32,003 nt of DNA, taken from an uncultured Bacilli bacterium (GTDB taxonomy: Bacteria; Bacillota_I; Bacilli_A; RF39; UBA660). Position 1 is the first letter of the stretch. Every line of letters begins with the position of its first letter. Below, piece after piece: positions 1 to 7,132 of the stretch. The notes under the pieces are model-generated. The model ran no database searches, had not been told where the DNA came from, and saw only the letters and a program-made list of their open reading frames with translations. The DNA is taken from assembly GCA_934091015.1 (NCBI GenBank), contig CAKOKM010000010.1, positions 1 through 32,003 on the forward strand, in the 5' to 3' direction. A program made the position numbers and the translations under genes.

Positions 1-21
1 CATGTTTAAAAATATAATTTG

Positions 22-55
22 AAAAAATTAAAAAAATTTATCAAAAACTATTGAT
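22..55 (-). terminator. Weak terminator after the SDR gene
   Basis: A five-base-pair inverted repeat (ATCAA at 40-44, TTGAT at 51-55) lies just past the stop of the minus-strand SDR gene. It is followed, reading the minus strand, by AAATTTTTTT. The stem is short, so this is a weak call. The + strand side also has a T run, so it could act in both directions. Confidence 0.35.
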
Positions 56-74
56 TTTTATTAGCAAGTTTTTG

Positions 75-944
75 TTACCAATTTTCTTTAATTTCAGGTC
101 TTGAGTCTAGTTTATTAACTACTTTGATTCCAAAACCAGCAGATGTTGTACCTCCATCAACTAAGATATCAGTACCAGTTAAGTAACCATTTTGTGGATT
201 AATAACTGAACTTATTAAGTAACCTATTTCTTCTGGTTTAGCACCACGGTCAAATCCAGAATAATGCAAACATAACTGTGTACCTGGTTCGTTTGCTTCT
301 TTAACTGTCATTGGAGTATGAACGAATCCTGGTGAAACTGAAACAACACGAATATTTTTTTCTTTAGCATATTTATATGCACAATTTTTTACATACCATA
401 TAACAAAGTTTTTAGATAAACAATAGGCTATTTGGGATGCTTTCCCTTTACCTAATAGTTTACATCTTTTAATCATTTTTTCTAAAAACAGATTCTCATC
501 TCTAAGAGCATAATAGTAAAATTTTTCAGGAATTAAGATTTTAGGCATTGTATAGGCTGAACATGATGCAACATCACAAATACATCCTCCGTCCATAACT
601 TTAAAAAATTCTTGATTTATATATTTTGTTCCTAAAGCATTAATTCTTAAAACATTTTCTGATGAAACGCCTGTACCTGATACACCAGCTGAATTAACAA
701 TACCTACTATGTTACCTTTACTTTTAGCAAAGATAGCTAATTTTTCAACGTTTTCACGATTTGATGTATCACATACATAATATTCTACGTTAATACCACA
801 TTCTTTTATTTCTTTACTAGCGTTTATTAGTTTTTCTTCATTTCTTCCGCTTATTATTACTAAACTATTTTCTTTTGGCATCATTTTGGCTGTTGCTAAA
901 CCAATACCAGATGCTCCTCCTGTTATTACATAAATATCTTTCAA
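75..944 (-). CDS. Short-chain dehydrogenase/reductase (hydroxysteroid dehydrogenase-like)
   Basis: NAD(P)-dependent oxidoreductase of the classical SDR family, 289 residues, cytosolic. The cofactor motif TGGASGIG is at residues 8-15, the NSAG form of the NNAG motif at 84-87, the catalytic serine at 127 or 129, and the catalytic Tyr174-x3-Lys178 pair (YCLSK). SPGFVHTPM (204-212) is the usual post-catalytic segment, and a VDGG near 262-265 is typical of the C-terminal core. About 40 extra residues (131-172) lie between the Ser and the Tyr. Such a substrate-loop insertion is known in bacterial 3-alpha-hydroxysteroid dehydrogenase/carbonyl reductases and makes that subgroup plausible. The true substrate cannot be read from sequence. 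It lies 3 bases after the kinase gene on the same strand, so the two are probably cotranscribed. Confidence 0.85.
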   Translation of the reverse strand: MKDIYVITGGASGIGLATAKMMPKENSLVIISGRNEEKLINASKEIKECGINVEYYVCDTSNRENVEKLAIFAKSKGNIVGIVNSAGVSGTGVSSENVLRINALGTKYINQEFFKVMDGGCICDVASCSAYTMPKILIPEKFYYYALRDENLFLEKMIKRCKLLGKGKASQIAYCLSKNFVIWYVKNCAYKYAKEKNIRVVSVSPGFVHTPMTVKEANEPGTQLCLHYSGFDRGAKPEEIGYLISSVINPQNGYLTGTDILVDGGTTSAGFGIKVVNKLDSRPEIKENW

Positions 945-947
945 TCT

Positions 948-1514
948 TTATTCCTTCTTTCCATATTCTATATTTAATATATTATTTATGTTTTTTTGTA
1001 AATCTTCTAAAGTTCCGTTATTATCAATTACATAGTTATAATTATTGTAATTATTAAGTGATGTTTCAGTTCGATGAACACTTTCAGTTGAGTTTAAACT
1101 ATTATCAAAGTCAGGTCTAACTATATTTATTTTGATGACATTTGGATATGTACTATTTATTGTGTCTAATTCTTCTGGTAATCTTGCATCACTTATAGTA
1201 ATAATATCTGCAAAATAGCTTAACACTTTAATATCATCAACGATTCTTTTTATAAAATAATAATTATCAATTTTGTCTCTAATAATATCAGTACCTAGTT
1301 GTTGTAAAAGTGTTCTTGGTTTAGTTTCTTCAGAGCCATCCCATGAACTTATTAATTTAGCATAATATTTAATATAAAAACTAAATTGTAAGTTTATAAC
1401 TTTTAAATTATTTTTTTCTCCATATTCTTTAATAAAACTAGCAGTTGTATCTTTACCAGCACGTGCTTTACCAGCTAGCATTATTATTTTAGGATTTTTA
1501 TTTGTTATTTCCAT
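948..1514 (-). CDS. P-loop (deoxy)nucleoside monophosphate kinase-like protein
   Basis: Cytosolic P-loop kinase of 188 residues. The Walker A motif GKARAGKDT is at residues 15-23. The segment RTLLQQLGTDIIR and the SDARLPEE strand are characteristic of phage and bacterial deoxynucleotide monophosphate kinases and the related dephospho-CoA kinase fold. These enzymes move a phosphate from ATP to a small nucleotide, but the exact acceptor here is unknown. The start is ATG with AGAGG 7 bases upstream. The gene is the first of a two-gene minus-strand unit with the SDR gene. Many close homologues are phage-borne, but nothing else here is clearly phage. Confidence 0.7.
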   Translation of the reverse strand: MEITNKNPKIIMLAGKARAGKDTTASFIKEYGEKNNLKVINLQFSFYIKYYAKLISSWDGSEETKPRTLLQQLGTDIIRDKIDNYYFIKRIVDDIKVLSYFADIITISDARLPEELDTINSTYPNVIKINIVRPDFDNSLNSTESVHRTETSLNNYNNYNYVIDNNGTLEDLQKNINNILNIEYGKKE

Positions 1515-1629
1515 AAATTACCTCTTCTATAATAAATATAATATAATTTTAGGTTTTTTTACATTTTTTTGTTAAGTAAAGTGTAAAGTTTTGTAAGAAT
1601 ATGTAAGAAAAAGGTATATAAAAATATAT

Positions 1630-1652
1630 TTGACATAATAATATAATGTCAA
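1630..1652. repeat. Inverted repeat TTGACAT-N9-ATGTCAA
   Basis: Perfect 7-base arms (1630-1636 and 1646-1652) with an AT-only 9-base centre lie between the kinase gene start and the + strand promoter at 1673. Size and symmetry suit a repressor operator. The arm sequence resembles the TTGACAAA palindromes near the double-HTH regulator at 16 kb. No TATAAT lies at the right distance for the TTGACA to be a promoter. Confidence 0.45.
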
Positions 1653-1672
1653 GAAGTAGTTTATTTCTTGAT

Positions 1673-1701
1673 TTGACACATTTTATTTAATTTGATATAA
1701 T
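1673..1701 (+). promoter_or_regulatory. Consensus sigma-A promoter for a short hairpin RNA
   Basis: TTGACA (1673-1678), a 17-base spacer and TATAAT (1696-1701) form a perfect consensus promoter on the + strand, with transcription expected near 1708. Arms ACACATT (1676-1682) and AATGTGT (1699-1705) form an inverted repeat straddling the two promoter boxes, about two helical turns apart, so a repressor could bind across it. No + strand protein gene follows before 2401; the transcript runs straight into a terminator-like hairpin. Confidence 0.7.
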
Positions 1702-1707
1702 GTGTTT

Positions 1708-1750
1708 GTGAGAGATGGTCCCACCGTTAATCGGAGGGGTTATCTCTTTT
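1708..1750 (+). ncRNA. Putative short hairpin RNA or attenuated transcript
   Basis: Directly after a consensus promoter lies one continuous hairpin. AGAGATGGTCCCACCG (1711-1726) pairs with CGGAGGGGTTATCTCT (1732-1747): 15 pairs, three of them G-U, with one A-A mismatch, around the loop TTAAT. It ends in a run of five T (1747-1751). In this AT-rich region the GC-rich stem stands out. The predicted product is about 40-45 bases and is antisense to the 3' end of the nuclease gene (stop at 1727-1729). It could be a regulatory RNA, an attenuator for readthrough toward 2401, or a relic terminator of a lost leader. The family is not recognised. Confidence 0.5.
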
Positions 1751-2236
1751 TATTATGCATATTATTTTATCTTCTCTTTTTATAATAATTTTATTTAACC
1801 ATGATACTTTATTATAAGTATATAATTTGGATATTCTAGTAAATATTTCTGCATCTGTTAAGGATGATTTTGAAAAATCGAAAATAAAATTTGTCGCCTG
1901 TTTCTCATGATCTTCTATGGCATGGTATAATATGTTTTTACCCTGACCTGTAATTTCTTTCAAATCCCAATATTCATTTCTAAATAAATAATTTGCTGTT
2001 TGAATACCTTCTGGATAATTAATTCTTGGTAGCATATATATTTCACCACCAAAGTTATTTTCTAACCAAATTGCTATTTCTTTTTCCTTTTTTGTATAGT
2101 CAAGTACTACATTCTTCTTATCAACACAATATTTTTTATTTTTGTGTTTAAAATATAATTGATTTTTTACTTTATGAGTATTTGGTGAAGCATTTTTAAT
2201 CCATTCTGTTGTAATATCTTTATAGTTTTTTGTCAT
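1727..2236 (-). CDS. Orphan CdiA C-terminal-like tRNA nuclease domain protein
   Basis: 169-residue protein made almost only of a domain resembling the CdiA C-terminal tRNase fold. In other proteins this domain is the toxic tip of contact-dependent inhibition proteins, or is fused to phage head-morphogenesis proteins. Visible hallmarks are the acidic helix around KKEKEIAIWLEN (49-60), MLPRINYPEGIQTANYL (68-84) and the YWDLKE strand (89-94). These match the family pattern of LPR...PEGxxTADYxxxGxxWDLK from memory. No secretion signal, carrier domain or recognisable immunity gene is present, so it may be a stand-alone enzyme or a fragment of a lost element. The Shine-Dalgarno is weak (GAAAGAG about 15 bases upstream). 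The stop codon lies in the loop of the + strand hairpin at 1711-1747. Confidence 0.6.
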   Translation of the reverse strand: MTKNYKDITTEWIKNASPNTHKVKNQLYFKHKNKKYCVDKKNVVLDYTKKEKEIAIWLENNFGGEIYMLPRINYPEGIQTANYLFRNEYWDLKEITGQGKNILYHAIEDHEKQATNFIFDFSKSSLTDAEIFTRISKLYTYNKVSWLNKIIIKREDKIICIIKRDNPSD

Positions 2237-2345
2237 ATTTAATGTTTGTTCTCTTTCTTTAAAATTTACATCGAATGTTTATAAGATATCATAATATTAA
2301 GGTTAATGTAAACATTTTTTTATTTAGTTATAAATTTTGAAATTC

Positions 2346-2374
2346 TTCAATAAAATTATCTTGTGTGATAAAAT
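2346..2374 (+). promoter_or_regulatory. Extended -10 promoter for the ABC exporter
   Basis: TAAAAT (2369-2374) is preceded by TG one base upstream (2366-2367), which is an extended -10. A weak -35, TTCAAT (2346-2351), sits 17 bases away. The AGGAGG Shine-Dalgarno and ATG (2401) follow about 25 bases downstream. Confidence 0.45.
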
Positions 2375-2400
2375 ATTATTTATCTAGGAGGTATATAATT

Positions 2401-2973
2401 ATGCTTGAAATTAAAAATATTTGTAAAGAATATAAAGTAGATAATTATACTCAAAAAGCACTTGACAATGTAAGTGTTAATTTTAGAGATAATGAATTTG
2501 CATCAATATTAGGTCCTTCAGGAAGTGGTAAAACAACGCTTTTAAATATAATTGGTGGATTAGATAAATATGATAGTGGGGATCTAATTATTAATGGAGT
2601 AAGTACTAAAAATTATAATGATAGAGATTGGGATACTTATAGAAATCATAAGATTGGTTTTATATTTCAAAGTTATAATTTAATTGGTCATCAAACTATT
2701 TTGAGTAATGTAGAACTTGCTTTAACCTTAGCCGGAATATCTAAAGTAGAAAGAAGAAAAAGAGCAATAGAAGCACTTGATAAAGTTGGTTTAAAAGATC
2801 ATATCAATAAAAGACCTAATCAATTATCTGGTGGACAAATGCAGAGAGTAGCAATAGCTAGAGCTTTAATAAATAATCCAGATATACTTCTTGCTGATGA
2901 GCCAACGGGAGCATTAGATTCGGTTACAAGTGTACAAATAATGGAGTTATTAAAAGTAGTAGCTAAAGATTAA
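2401..2973 (+). CDS. ABC exporter ATP-binding domain, cut short by an in-frame stop
   Basis: ATPase half of a MacB/LolD-like exporter. The start is ATG 2401, set by an AGGAGG site; an upstream in-frame start lacks one. Present are Walker A GPSGSGKTT (about residue 40), the Q-loop (FIFQSYN), the signature LSGGQMQRVAIARAL, and Walker B with D-loop (LLADEPTGALD). The frame stops with TAA at 2971-2973 after VVAKD. Translation of the same frame beyond the stop gives LVIMVTHNPELA, the H-loop and the rest of the domain. Homologues are one continuous polypeptide of about 1,060 residues with Lys or Arg at this position, so AAA to TAA is the simplest event. The fragment lacks the H-loop histidine and should not work alone. 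Confidence 0.85.
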   Translation: MLEIKNICKEYKVDNYTQKALDNVSVNFRDNEFASILGPSGSGKTTLLNIIGGLDKYDSGDLIINGVSTKNYNDRDWDTYRNHKIGFIFQSYNLIGHQTILSNVELALTLAGISKVERRKRAIEALDKVGLKDHINKRPNQLSGGQMQRVAIARALINNPDILLADEPTGALDSVTSVQIMELLKVVAKD

Positions 2974-2982
2974 TTAGTTATA

Positions 2983-5580
2983 ATGGTTACACATAATCCG
3001 GAACTTGCTAAAAAATATTCAACTAGAATAATTGAACTTAAAGATGGAAAGATAATAAGTGATAATAATCCATGTAAAGAGAAAAGTAAAATTAGTAAAA
3101 AGATAGATAATGTTAAGAAAACATCAATGTCATTTATAACTGCACTAAGTTTATCTTTTAATAATTTAATGATTAAAAAGAAAAGAACTTTACTTGTCTC
3201 ATTTGCTAGTTCAATTGGAATTATTGGTATAGCGCTTATTTTAGGGCTATCGACTGGATTTCAAAATTATATTGATAAATTACAAGAAGATACTTTAGCT
3301 AGTTATCCTTTAACAATTACAACTGAACATAGTGATTTAACAAATATGTTACTTACAATGGTTAGTGATGAAAGTGATAATGAAGGGGATAAAGTAATTG
3401 AAAAACAATATATATCTAGTATGTTTGGAAATGTTAAAAGTAATGATTTAAAGACATTTAAAGGTTATATAGATAAAAATTACGATTTAATTAAAAATGA
3501 TATTTCTACAATAAAGTATAATTATAATGTTGAACCTTTAATTTATACAGGGGATGTTACTAATAAGATAACTAAAATAAATCCAAGTGAAATCTTTTCT
3601 TCTTTTGGTGCAAGTTTTATGTATTCTTTTTCTTCAGTGTTTAATCAAATGATTGATGATATATCTTCACTTGAAAAAGATTATAGTGTGTTAGCAGGAA
3701 GTTGGCCTAAAAATTATAATGAGATGGTAATTGTTTTATCAAATAAGAATACTATAAGTGATTTACTTGTTTATTCTTTAGGTTTAAGAGATAGTAGTGA
3801 ACTTAATAATATGATAAAAGATATTATGGCTGGTAAAGAAGTAAATATTAAAAATGATCCGATGGAATTTACTTATGAAGATTTAATGAATGTTAAGTTA
3901 AAGTTAATTAATCCAAGTGATATGTATAAATATAATTCTAAATATAAAGTTTATGAAGATTTAAGTGAAGATAGTGATTATGTTAAAAAGATATATGATA
4001 ATGCGGAAGAGTTAAAAATAGTTGGGGTTGTTGCTCCTAATTCATCTAATTCTTCAATGAGTTTAATGGCAGGTGTTGCGTATCCTAGTAGTTTAATTAA
4101 ACATATTATTGAACTTGCTAGTGAAAGTGAAATTGTTAAAAAGCAACTTGAAAATGAGAATATAGATGTATTTACTAATAAAGCTTTTGATAGTAAAAAG
4201 AGTAATACGAATATTAATTTTGAAGATATGATAAGTATAGATAAGGATATGCTTCAAAGTGCTTTTGGGATTAATTTAGATGAAAATAAACTTCAAAATT
4301 TGACAAGTGGTTATACTAAAAAAATTGAAGAAAGTATTAGTGTTGATAATAGTAGTGTTTTAAATGATTTTAATAAAGTTTTAAATGATATTATGAACGG
4401 ATTTATTAATGATTATGATAGTAATCCGAAAGAAAGTGTTACTAAAGATGAGGTAGTTTATAAAGTTATTAGTTTAAGTAAAGTTAGTGATTATGTTACT
4501 GAATATATAAATAATGATAGTGTTACTAATAATTTAAGTGAACTTGAAAAGAATTATTATGTTCCATCTAGTGTATTTAAAGATGCATTTAAAGGATTAT
4601 TGATTGCTTTTTTAAATAGTTATATTGGTTCTTATTCGGCAAATGATGGTTCATTTAATGATGGAATGGAAGTTAAAGCATTATTTAATAAAGATTTAAT
4701 TAATAGTTCTTTGGATGTATTCTTAAAATCTAATGCAGTTAGTTTAACTGGTAGTAAAATGGCTGATGGTATGTTAGAGGCTAAAATGAAAGTTAATATT
4801 TTAACTACGGTTGGAGAACTTAGTAATAATTTAGTTAAGGAAGTTGCTTCTTCATTTAATGTTGATCAAGATAAAATTGCTAAAGCATTTAAGTTTAATT
4901 TAAGTGAACAAGAATTAAGTAGATTAATGAATGCATTTTCTAGTAATGAGATGGGAAGTGCAAGTTTTAATTTAAGTAGTTTAGGTTATCAGGATATTGA
5001 AAATCCAAGTATGATTTCATTGTATTTTAATAGCTTTGATAGTAAAGAAAATGTTTTAAAGTTTATTGATAATTATAATGAAGAAGTTAAAAATAATAAC
5101 GAAGAAGAAAAGATAATTAATTATACTGATACTACTGGTATATTAATGAAATCTGTTAAAAAGATTGTTGATAGTGTTAGTTATGTTTTAATTGCGTTTG
5201 TTTCAATAAGTTTAATTGTTTCAAGCATTATGATTGGAATAATTACTTATATAAGTGTATTAGAAAGAACTAAAGAAATTGGTATTTTAAGAGCAATAGG
5301 AGCTTCTAAAAAGAATATTTCATCTATATTTAATGCCGAAACTTTTATAATTGGTTTGTTGTCAGGAACAATTGGTATTGGAATATCACTGGTTTTATTA
5401 GTGTTTATTAATCAATTAATTCATAAATTAACAGGAAATTCGGATATAACAGCGGTACTTCCATTAATTAGTTCAATAATATTAATTTGTTTAAGTGTTG
5501 TTTTAACTTTAATAGGTGGTTTAATTCCATCACGTATAGCAAGTAAAAAAGACCCTGTTGAAGCACTTAGGACAGAGTAG
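2983..5580 (+). CDS. ABC exporter FtsX/MacB-type permease with the tail of its ATPase
   Basis: Same reading frame as the preceding ATPase fragment. The first about 30 residues (MVTHNPELA...) are the H-loop and C-terminal end of the nucleotide-binding domain. The rest is a MacB/FtsX-type permease: TM1 near 69-90, a large extracytoplasmic region of over 600 residues, then three C-terminal helices (about 735-757, 788-811 and 825-848). The ERTKEIGILRAIGAS segment is diagnostic of FtsX domains, and the protein ends PVEALRTE. Such exporters move peptides, lipoproteins or drugs, or act in envelope stress; the substrate is unknown. No Shine-Dalgarno precedes ATG 2983, so expression would need reinitiation or readthrough. 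The long permease frame is intact, which points to a recent lesion, a sequencing error or some readthrough. Confidence 0.8.
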   Translation: MVTHNPELAKKYSTRIIELKDGKIISDNNPCKEKSKISKKIDNVKKTSMSFITALSLSFNNLMIKKKRTLLVSFASSIGIIGIALILGLSTGFQNYIDKLQEDTLASYPLTITTEHSDLTNMLLTMVSDESDNEGDKVIEKQYISSMFGNVKSNDLKTFKGYIDKNYDLIKNDISTIKYNYNVEPLIYTGDVTNKITKINPSEIFSSFGASFMYSFSSVFNQMIDDISSLEKDYSVLAGSWPKNYNEMVIVLSNKNTISDLLVYSLGLRDSSELNNMIKDIMAGKEVNIKNDPMEFTYEDLMNVKLKLINPSDMYKYNSKYKVYEDLSEDSDYVKKIYDNAEELKIVGVVAPNSSNSSMSLMAGVAYPSSLIKHIIELASESEIVKKQLENENIDVFTNKAFDSKKSNTNINFEDMISIDKDMLQSAFGINLDENKLQNLTSGYTKKIEESISVDNSSVLNDFNKVLNDIMNGFINDYDSNPKESVTKDEVVYKVISLSKVSDYVTEYINNDSVTNNLSELEKNYYVPSSVFKDAFKGLLIAFLNSYIGSYSANDGSFNDGMEVKALFNKDLINSSLDVFLKSNAVSLTGSKMADGMLEAKMKVNILTTVGELSNNLVKEVASSFNVDQDKIAKAFKFNLSEQELSRLMNAFSSNEMGSASFNLSSLGYQDIENPSMISLYFNSFDSKENVLKFIDNYNEEVKNNNEEEKIINYTDTTGILMKSVKKIVDSVSYVLIAFVSISLIVSSIMIGIITYISVLERTKEIGILRAIGASKKNISSIFNAETFIIGLLSGTIGIGISLVLLVFINQLIHKLTGNSDITAVLPLISSIILICLSVVLTLIGGLIPSRIASKKDPVEALRTE

Positions 5581-5587
5581 TGTATAG

Positions 5588-5619
5588 AGTAAGCAGATTA
5601 AATTTTGCTTGCTTTTTTT
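5588..5619 (+). terminator. Intrinsic terminator of the ABC exporter gene
   Basis: AGTAAGCA (5588-5595) pairs with TGCTTGCT (5606-5613) with one T-G wobble, around a 10-base loop, followed by six T. It begins 8 bases after the stop codon. Confidence 0.8.
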
Positions 5620-5667
5620 ATTAATAAATAATTATAAAATAGAAAAATGTGAAAAATTGTTAAAATA

Positions 5668-5961
5668 ATGTCGGAATTTTGTGATAATATATTAAAAATA
5701 TGTTGGAAAAATGATGAAAATCATTATCCTTTAATAGTAAAGGGTGCAAGATAGATTGGAAAAACTGAAGCAATTGAGTATTTTGCAAAAAATAATTTTC
5801 AAAACATTGTTGAAATAAATTTTGCTGTTTAAAAAGAATATTCTGGTATTTTTGAGAATGGTTTTGAAGTTGACCAAATAATTAAAAATATTTCTTTAAA
5901 AAATCCTAAATTTAGATTTGTTCCTAATAAAACATTAATATTTTTTAAACTGTATCTAAAA
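5668..5961 (+). pseudogene. Remnant of an AAA-type ATPase (DUF4143 family)
   Basis: One frame from ATG 5668 reads MSEFCDNILKICWKNDENHY, then PLIVKGAR-stop-IGKTEAIEYFAKNNF, then QNIVEINFAV-stop-KEYSGIFENGFEVDQIIKNI, and ends at TAA 5959-5961. This is the N-terminal third of the common AAA/DUF4143 ATPase family, in which GARQxGKT is Walker A. TAG at 5716-5718 replaces the Gln of that motif (CAG to TAG) and TAA at 5830-5832 is a second nonsense codon. Walker B and everything after about 95 codons are missing. It is clearly dead, and the spacing suggests a recent deletion plus point decay. Confidence 0.7.
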
Positions 5962-6005
5962 TAATTTTATTATGGTATTATCATAATAGATAAGAGGTAA
6001 TTAAA

Positions 6006-6515
6006 TTGAAAGATATGAGCGATGATAAAATAGAAATTTTAGATATAAGTGATAGTGATATTATATATGAAAAAAAAGGTTATGAGTTAAGTCGTTTAGA
6101 TATAGTTGAATTAAATAGAGCTTTTATTGGGAAAAATGTTAGTAAATTTAATAAAAATGGTTTTTCTTTTTGGTGGTTAATTTTTAATATAATATATTCT
6201 TTATATAGAAAAATGTATTTGTTTTCTTTTATATTATTTATATCTAGATTTATAATTAGTATGCTACTTTCTGGTACTTTTGGAAATATAATAATATTTT
6301 TTAGTAATTTTATAATAGCTATTACATTTAAAGAATTTTATTTGAAACATGTAGCTAAAAAAGTGCATAAAATAATTAGTAAAAATGCTACAAAATCTTT
6401 TAGTGAGTTAAAAGATATTTGTGAAAAAAAGGGTGGATGTACCATTACTGGCATTTGTATTTTTATTATATTTTTGATTCTTGCAGAGTACATTTTATTA
6501 AAAATAAATGGATAA
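6006..6515 (+). CDS. DUF2628-like integral membrane protein
   Basis: 169-residue membrane protein. TTG 6006 is the preferred start because AGAGG (5993-5997) sits 8 bases upstream; ATG 6015 is possible. An acidic cytoplasmic N-terminus (about 1-35) precedes GFSFWWLIFNIIYSLYRKMY, which resembles the aromatic FxWPAFFFGPLWFLYRKMY block of DUF2628. Two hydrophobic stretches follow (about 69-108), then a basic loop and a C-terminal helix (about 145-165). The function of this family is unknown. It is followed 57 bases later by lemA, but a long inverted repeat between them suggests separate control. Confidence 0.6.
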   Translation: MKDMSDDKIEILDISDSDIIYEKKGYELSRLDIVELNRAFIGKNVSKFNKNGFSFWWLIFNIIYSLYRKMYLFSFILFISRFIISMLLSGTFGNIIIFFSNFIIAITFKEFYLKHVAKKVHKIISKNATKSFSELKDICEKKGGCTITGICIFIIFLILAEYILLKING

Positions 6516-6548
6516 ATACTATTAATTTTTAATGTTTAATAGTATAAT
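6516..6548. repeat. 10-bp inverted repeat overlapping the lemA promoter
   Basis: ATACTATTAA (6516-6525) and TTAATAGTAT (6536-6545) are perfect arms around a 10-base centre, starting directly after the upstream stop codon. A TATAAT (6543-6548) overlaps the right arm, about 20 bases before the lemA ribosome site. It could be an operator at the -10 or a weak hairpin; no T run of terminator quality follows. Confidence 0.5.
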
Positions 6549-6571
6549 TTAAATAGAAGGATGTGATAATT

Positions 6572-7120
6572 ATGTGGCTATGGATATTAATAGCTGTTAT
6601 AGTAGTTGTTGTACTTTGGGTATTATCAACTTACAATACTTTAGTTGGTTTAAGAAATACTTGCAAAGAAGCTTTTTCTACTATGGATGTTTATTTAAAG
6701 AAAAGATGGGATTTAATTCCAAATTTAGTTGAAACTGTTAAAGGTTATGCTAAACATGAAAAAGATACTTTAGAAGAGGTTATTTCATTAAGAAATGCTC
6801 CGTATGAAAGTATGAGTGATGATGAAAAGGTTAAAACTAACCAAAAGTTAAGTCAAAGTGTAACAAAGATTATGGCTTTAGCAGAAGCTTACCCAGAATT
6901 AAAAGCTAATGAAAACTTTAAAGAATTAAGTAAAGACTTAAGTAAAATTGAAGAAGATATTGCTAATTCGAGAAAATATTATAATGGTACAGTTAGAACT
7001 TATAATAATAAAGTTGAAATGGTTCCTAGTAATATTGTTGCTAGTATTTTTGGATTTAAAACAAGAACTATGTTTGAAGTAGATGCTGCTGAAAGAGAAA
7101 ATGTTAAAGTAAAATTTTAG
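6572..7120 (+). CDS. lemA: LemA family protein
   Basis: 182-residue LemA protein. An N-terminal membrane anchor (about 1-18, WLWILIAVIVVVVLWVL) is followed by the conserved helical core: YNTLVGLRN, KRWDLIPNLVETVKGYAKHEK, then EAYPELKANENFKELSKDLSKIEEDI, YYNGTVRTYNN, and the closing ASIFGFKTRTMFEVD. These are family signatures. The start is ATG 6572, with AGAAGG 11 bases upstream; a GTG at 6563 is too close to that site. The biochemical role of LemA is not settled; it is an envelope helical-bundle protein. Its partner gene follows at once, a pairing seen across Bacillota. Confidence 0.92.
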   Translation: MWLWILIAVIVVVVLWVLSTYNTLVGLRNTCKEAFSTMDVYLKKRWDLIPNLVETVKGYAKHEKDTLEEVISLRNAPYESMSDDEKVKTNQKLSQSVTKIMALAEAYPELKANENFKELSKDLSKIEEDIANSRKYYNGTVRTYNNKVEMVPSNIVASIFGFKTRTMFEVDAAERENVKVKF

Positions 7121-7132
7121 AAGGTGAAAAAA

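Noticed and set aside
875..1057. Plus-strand frame across the SDR/kinase junction
   Set aside because: It is antisense to two well-supported genes and reads as a low-complexity hydrophobic string.
1630..1652. TTGACA at 1631 as a promoter
   Set aside because: The only TATAAT nearby is about 5 bases downstream, which is too close; the symmetry argues for an inverted repeat.
1711..1747. T-box-like sequence (GGTGGGACC on the minus strand) in the hairpin
   Set aside because: It matches GGTGGNACC, but no specifier stem is visible, the motif lies in the 3' rather than the 5' arm, and the minus strand has no T run; the T run and promoter are on the + strand.
2971..5832. Alternative genetic code with UAA and UAG read as sense
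   Set aside because: Dozens of intact genes end at family-typical lengths in TAA or TAG, and TGA also acts as stop at 26020 and 30885. The in-frame stops are limited to one broken gene and one truncated remnant.
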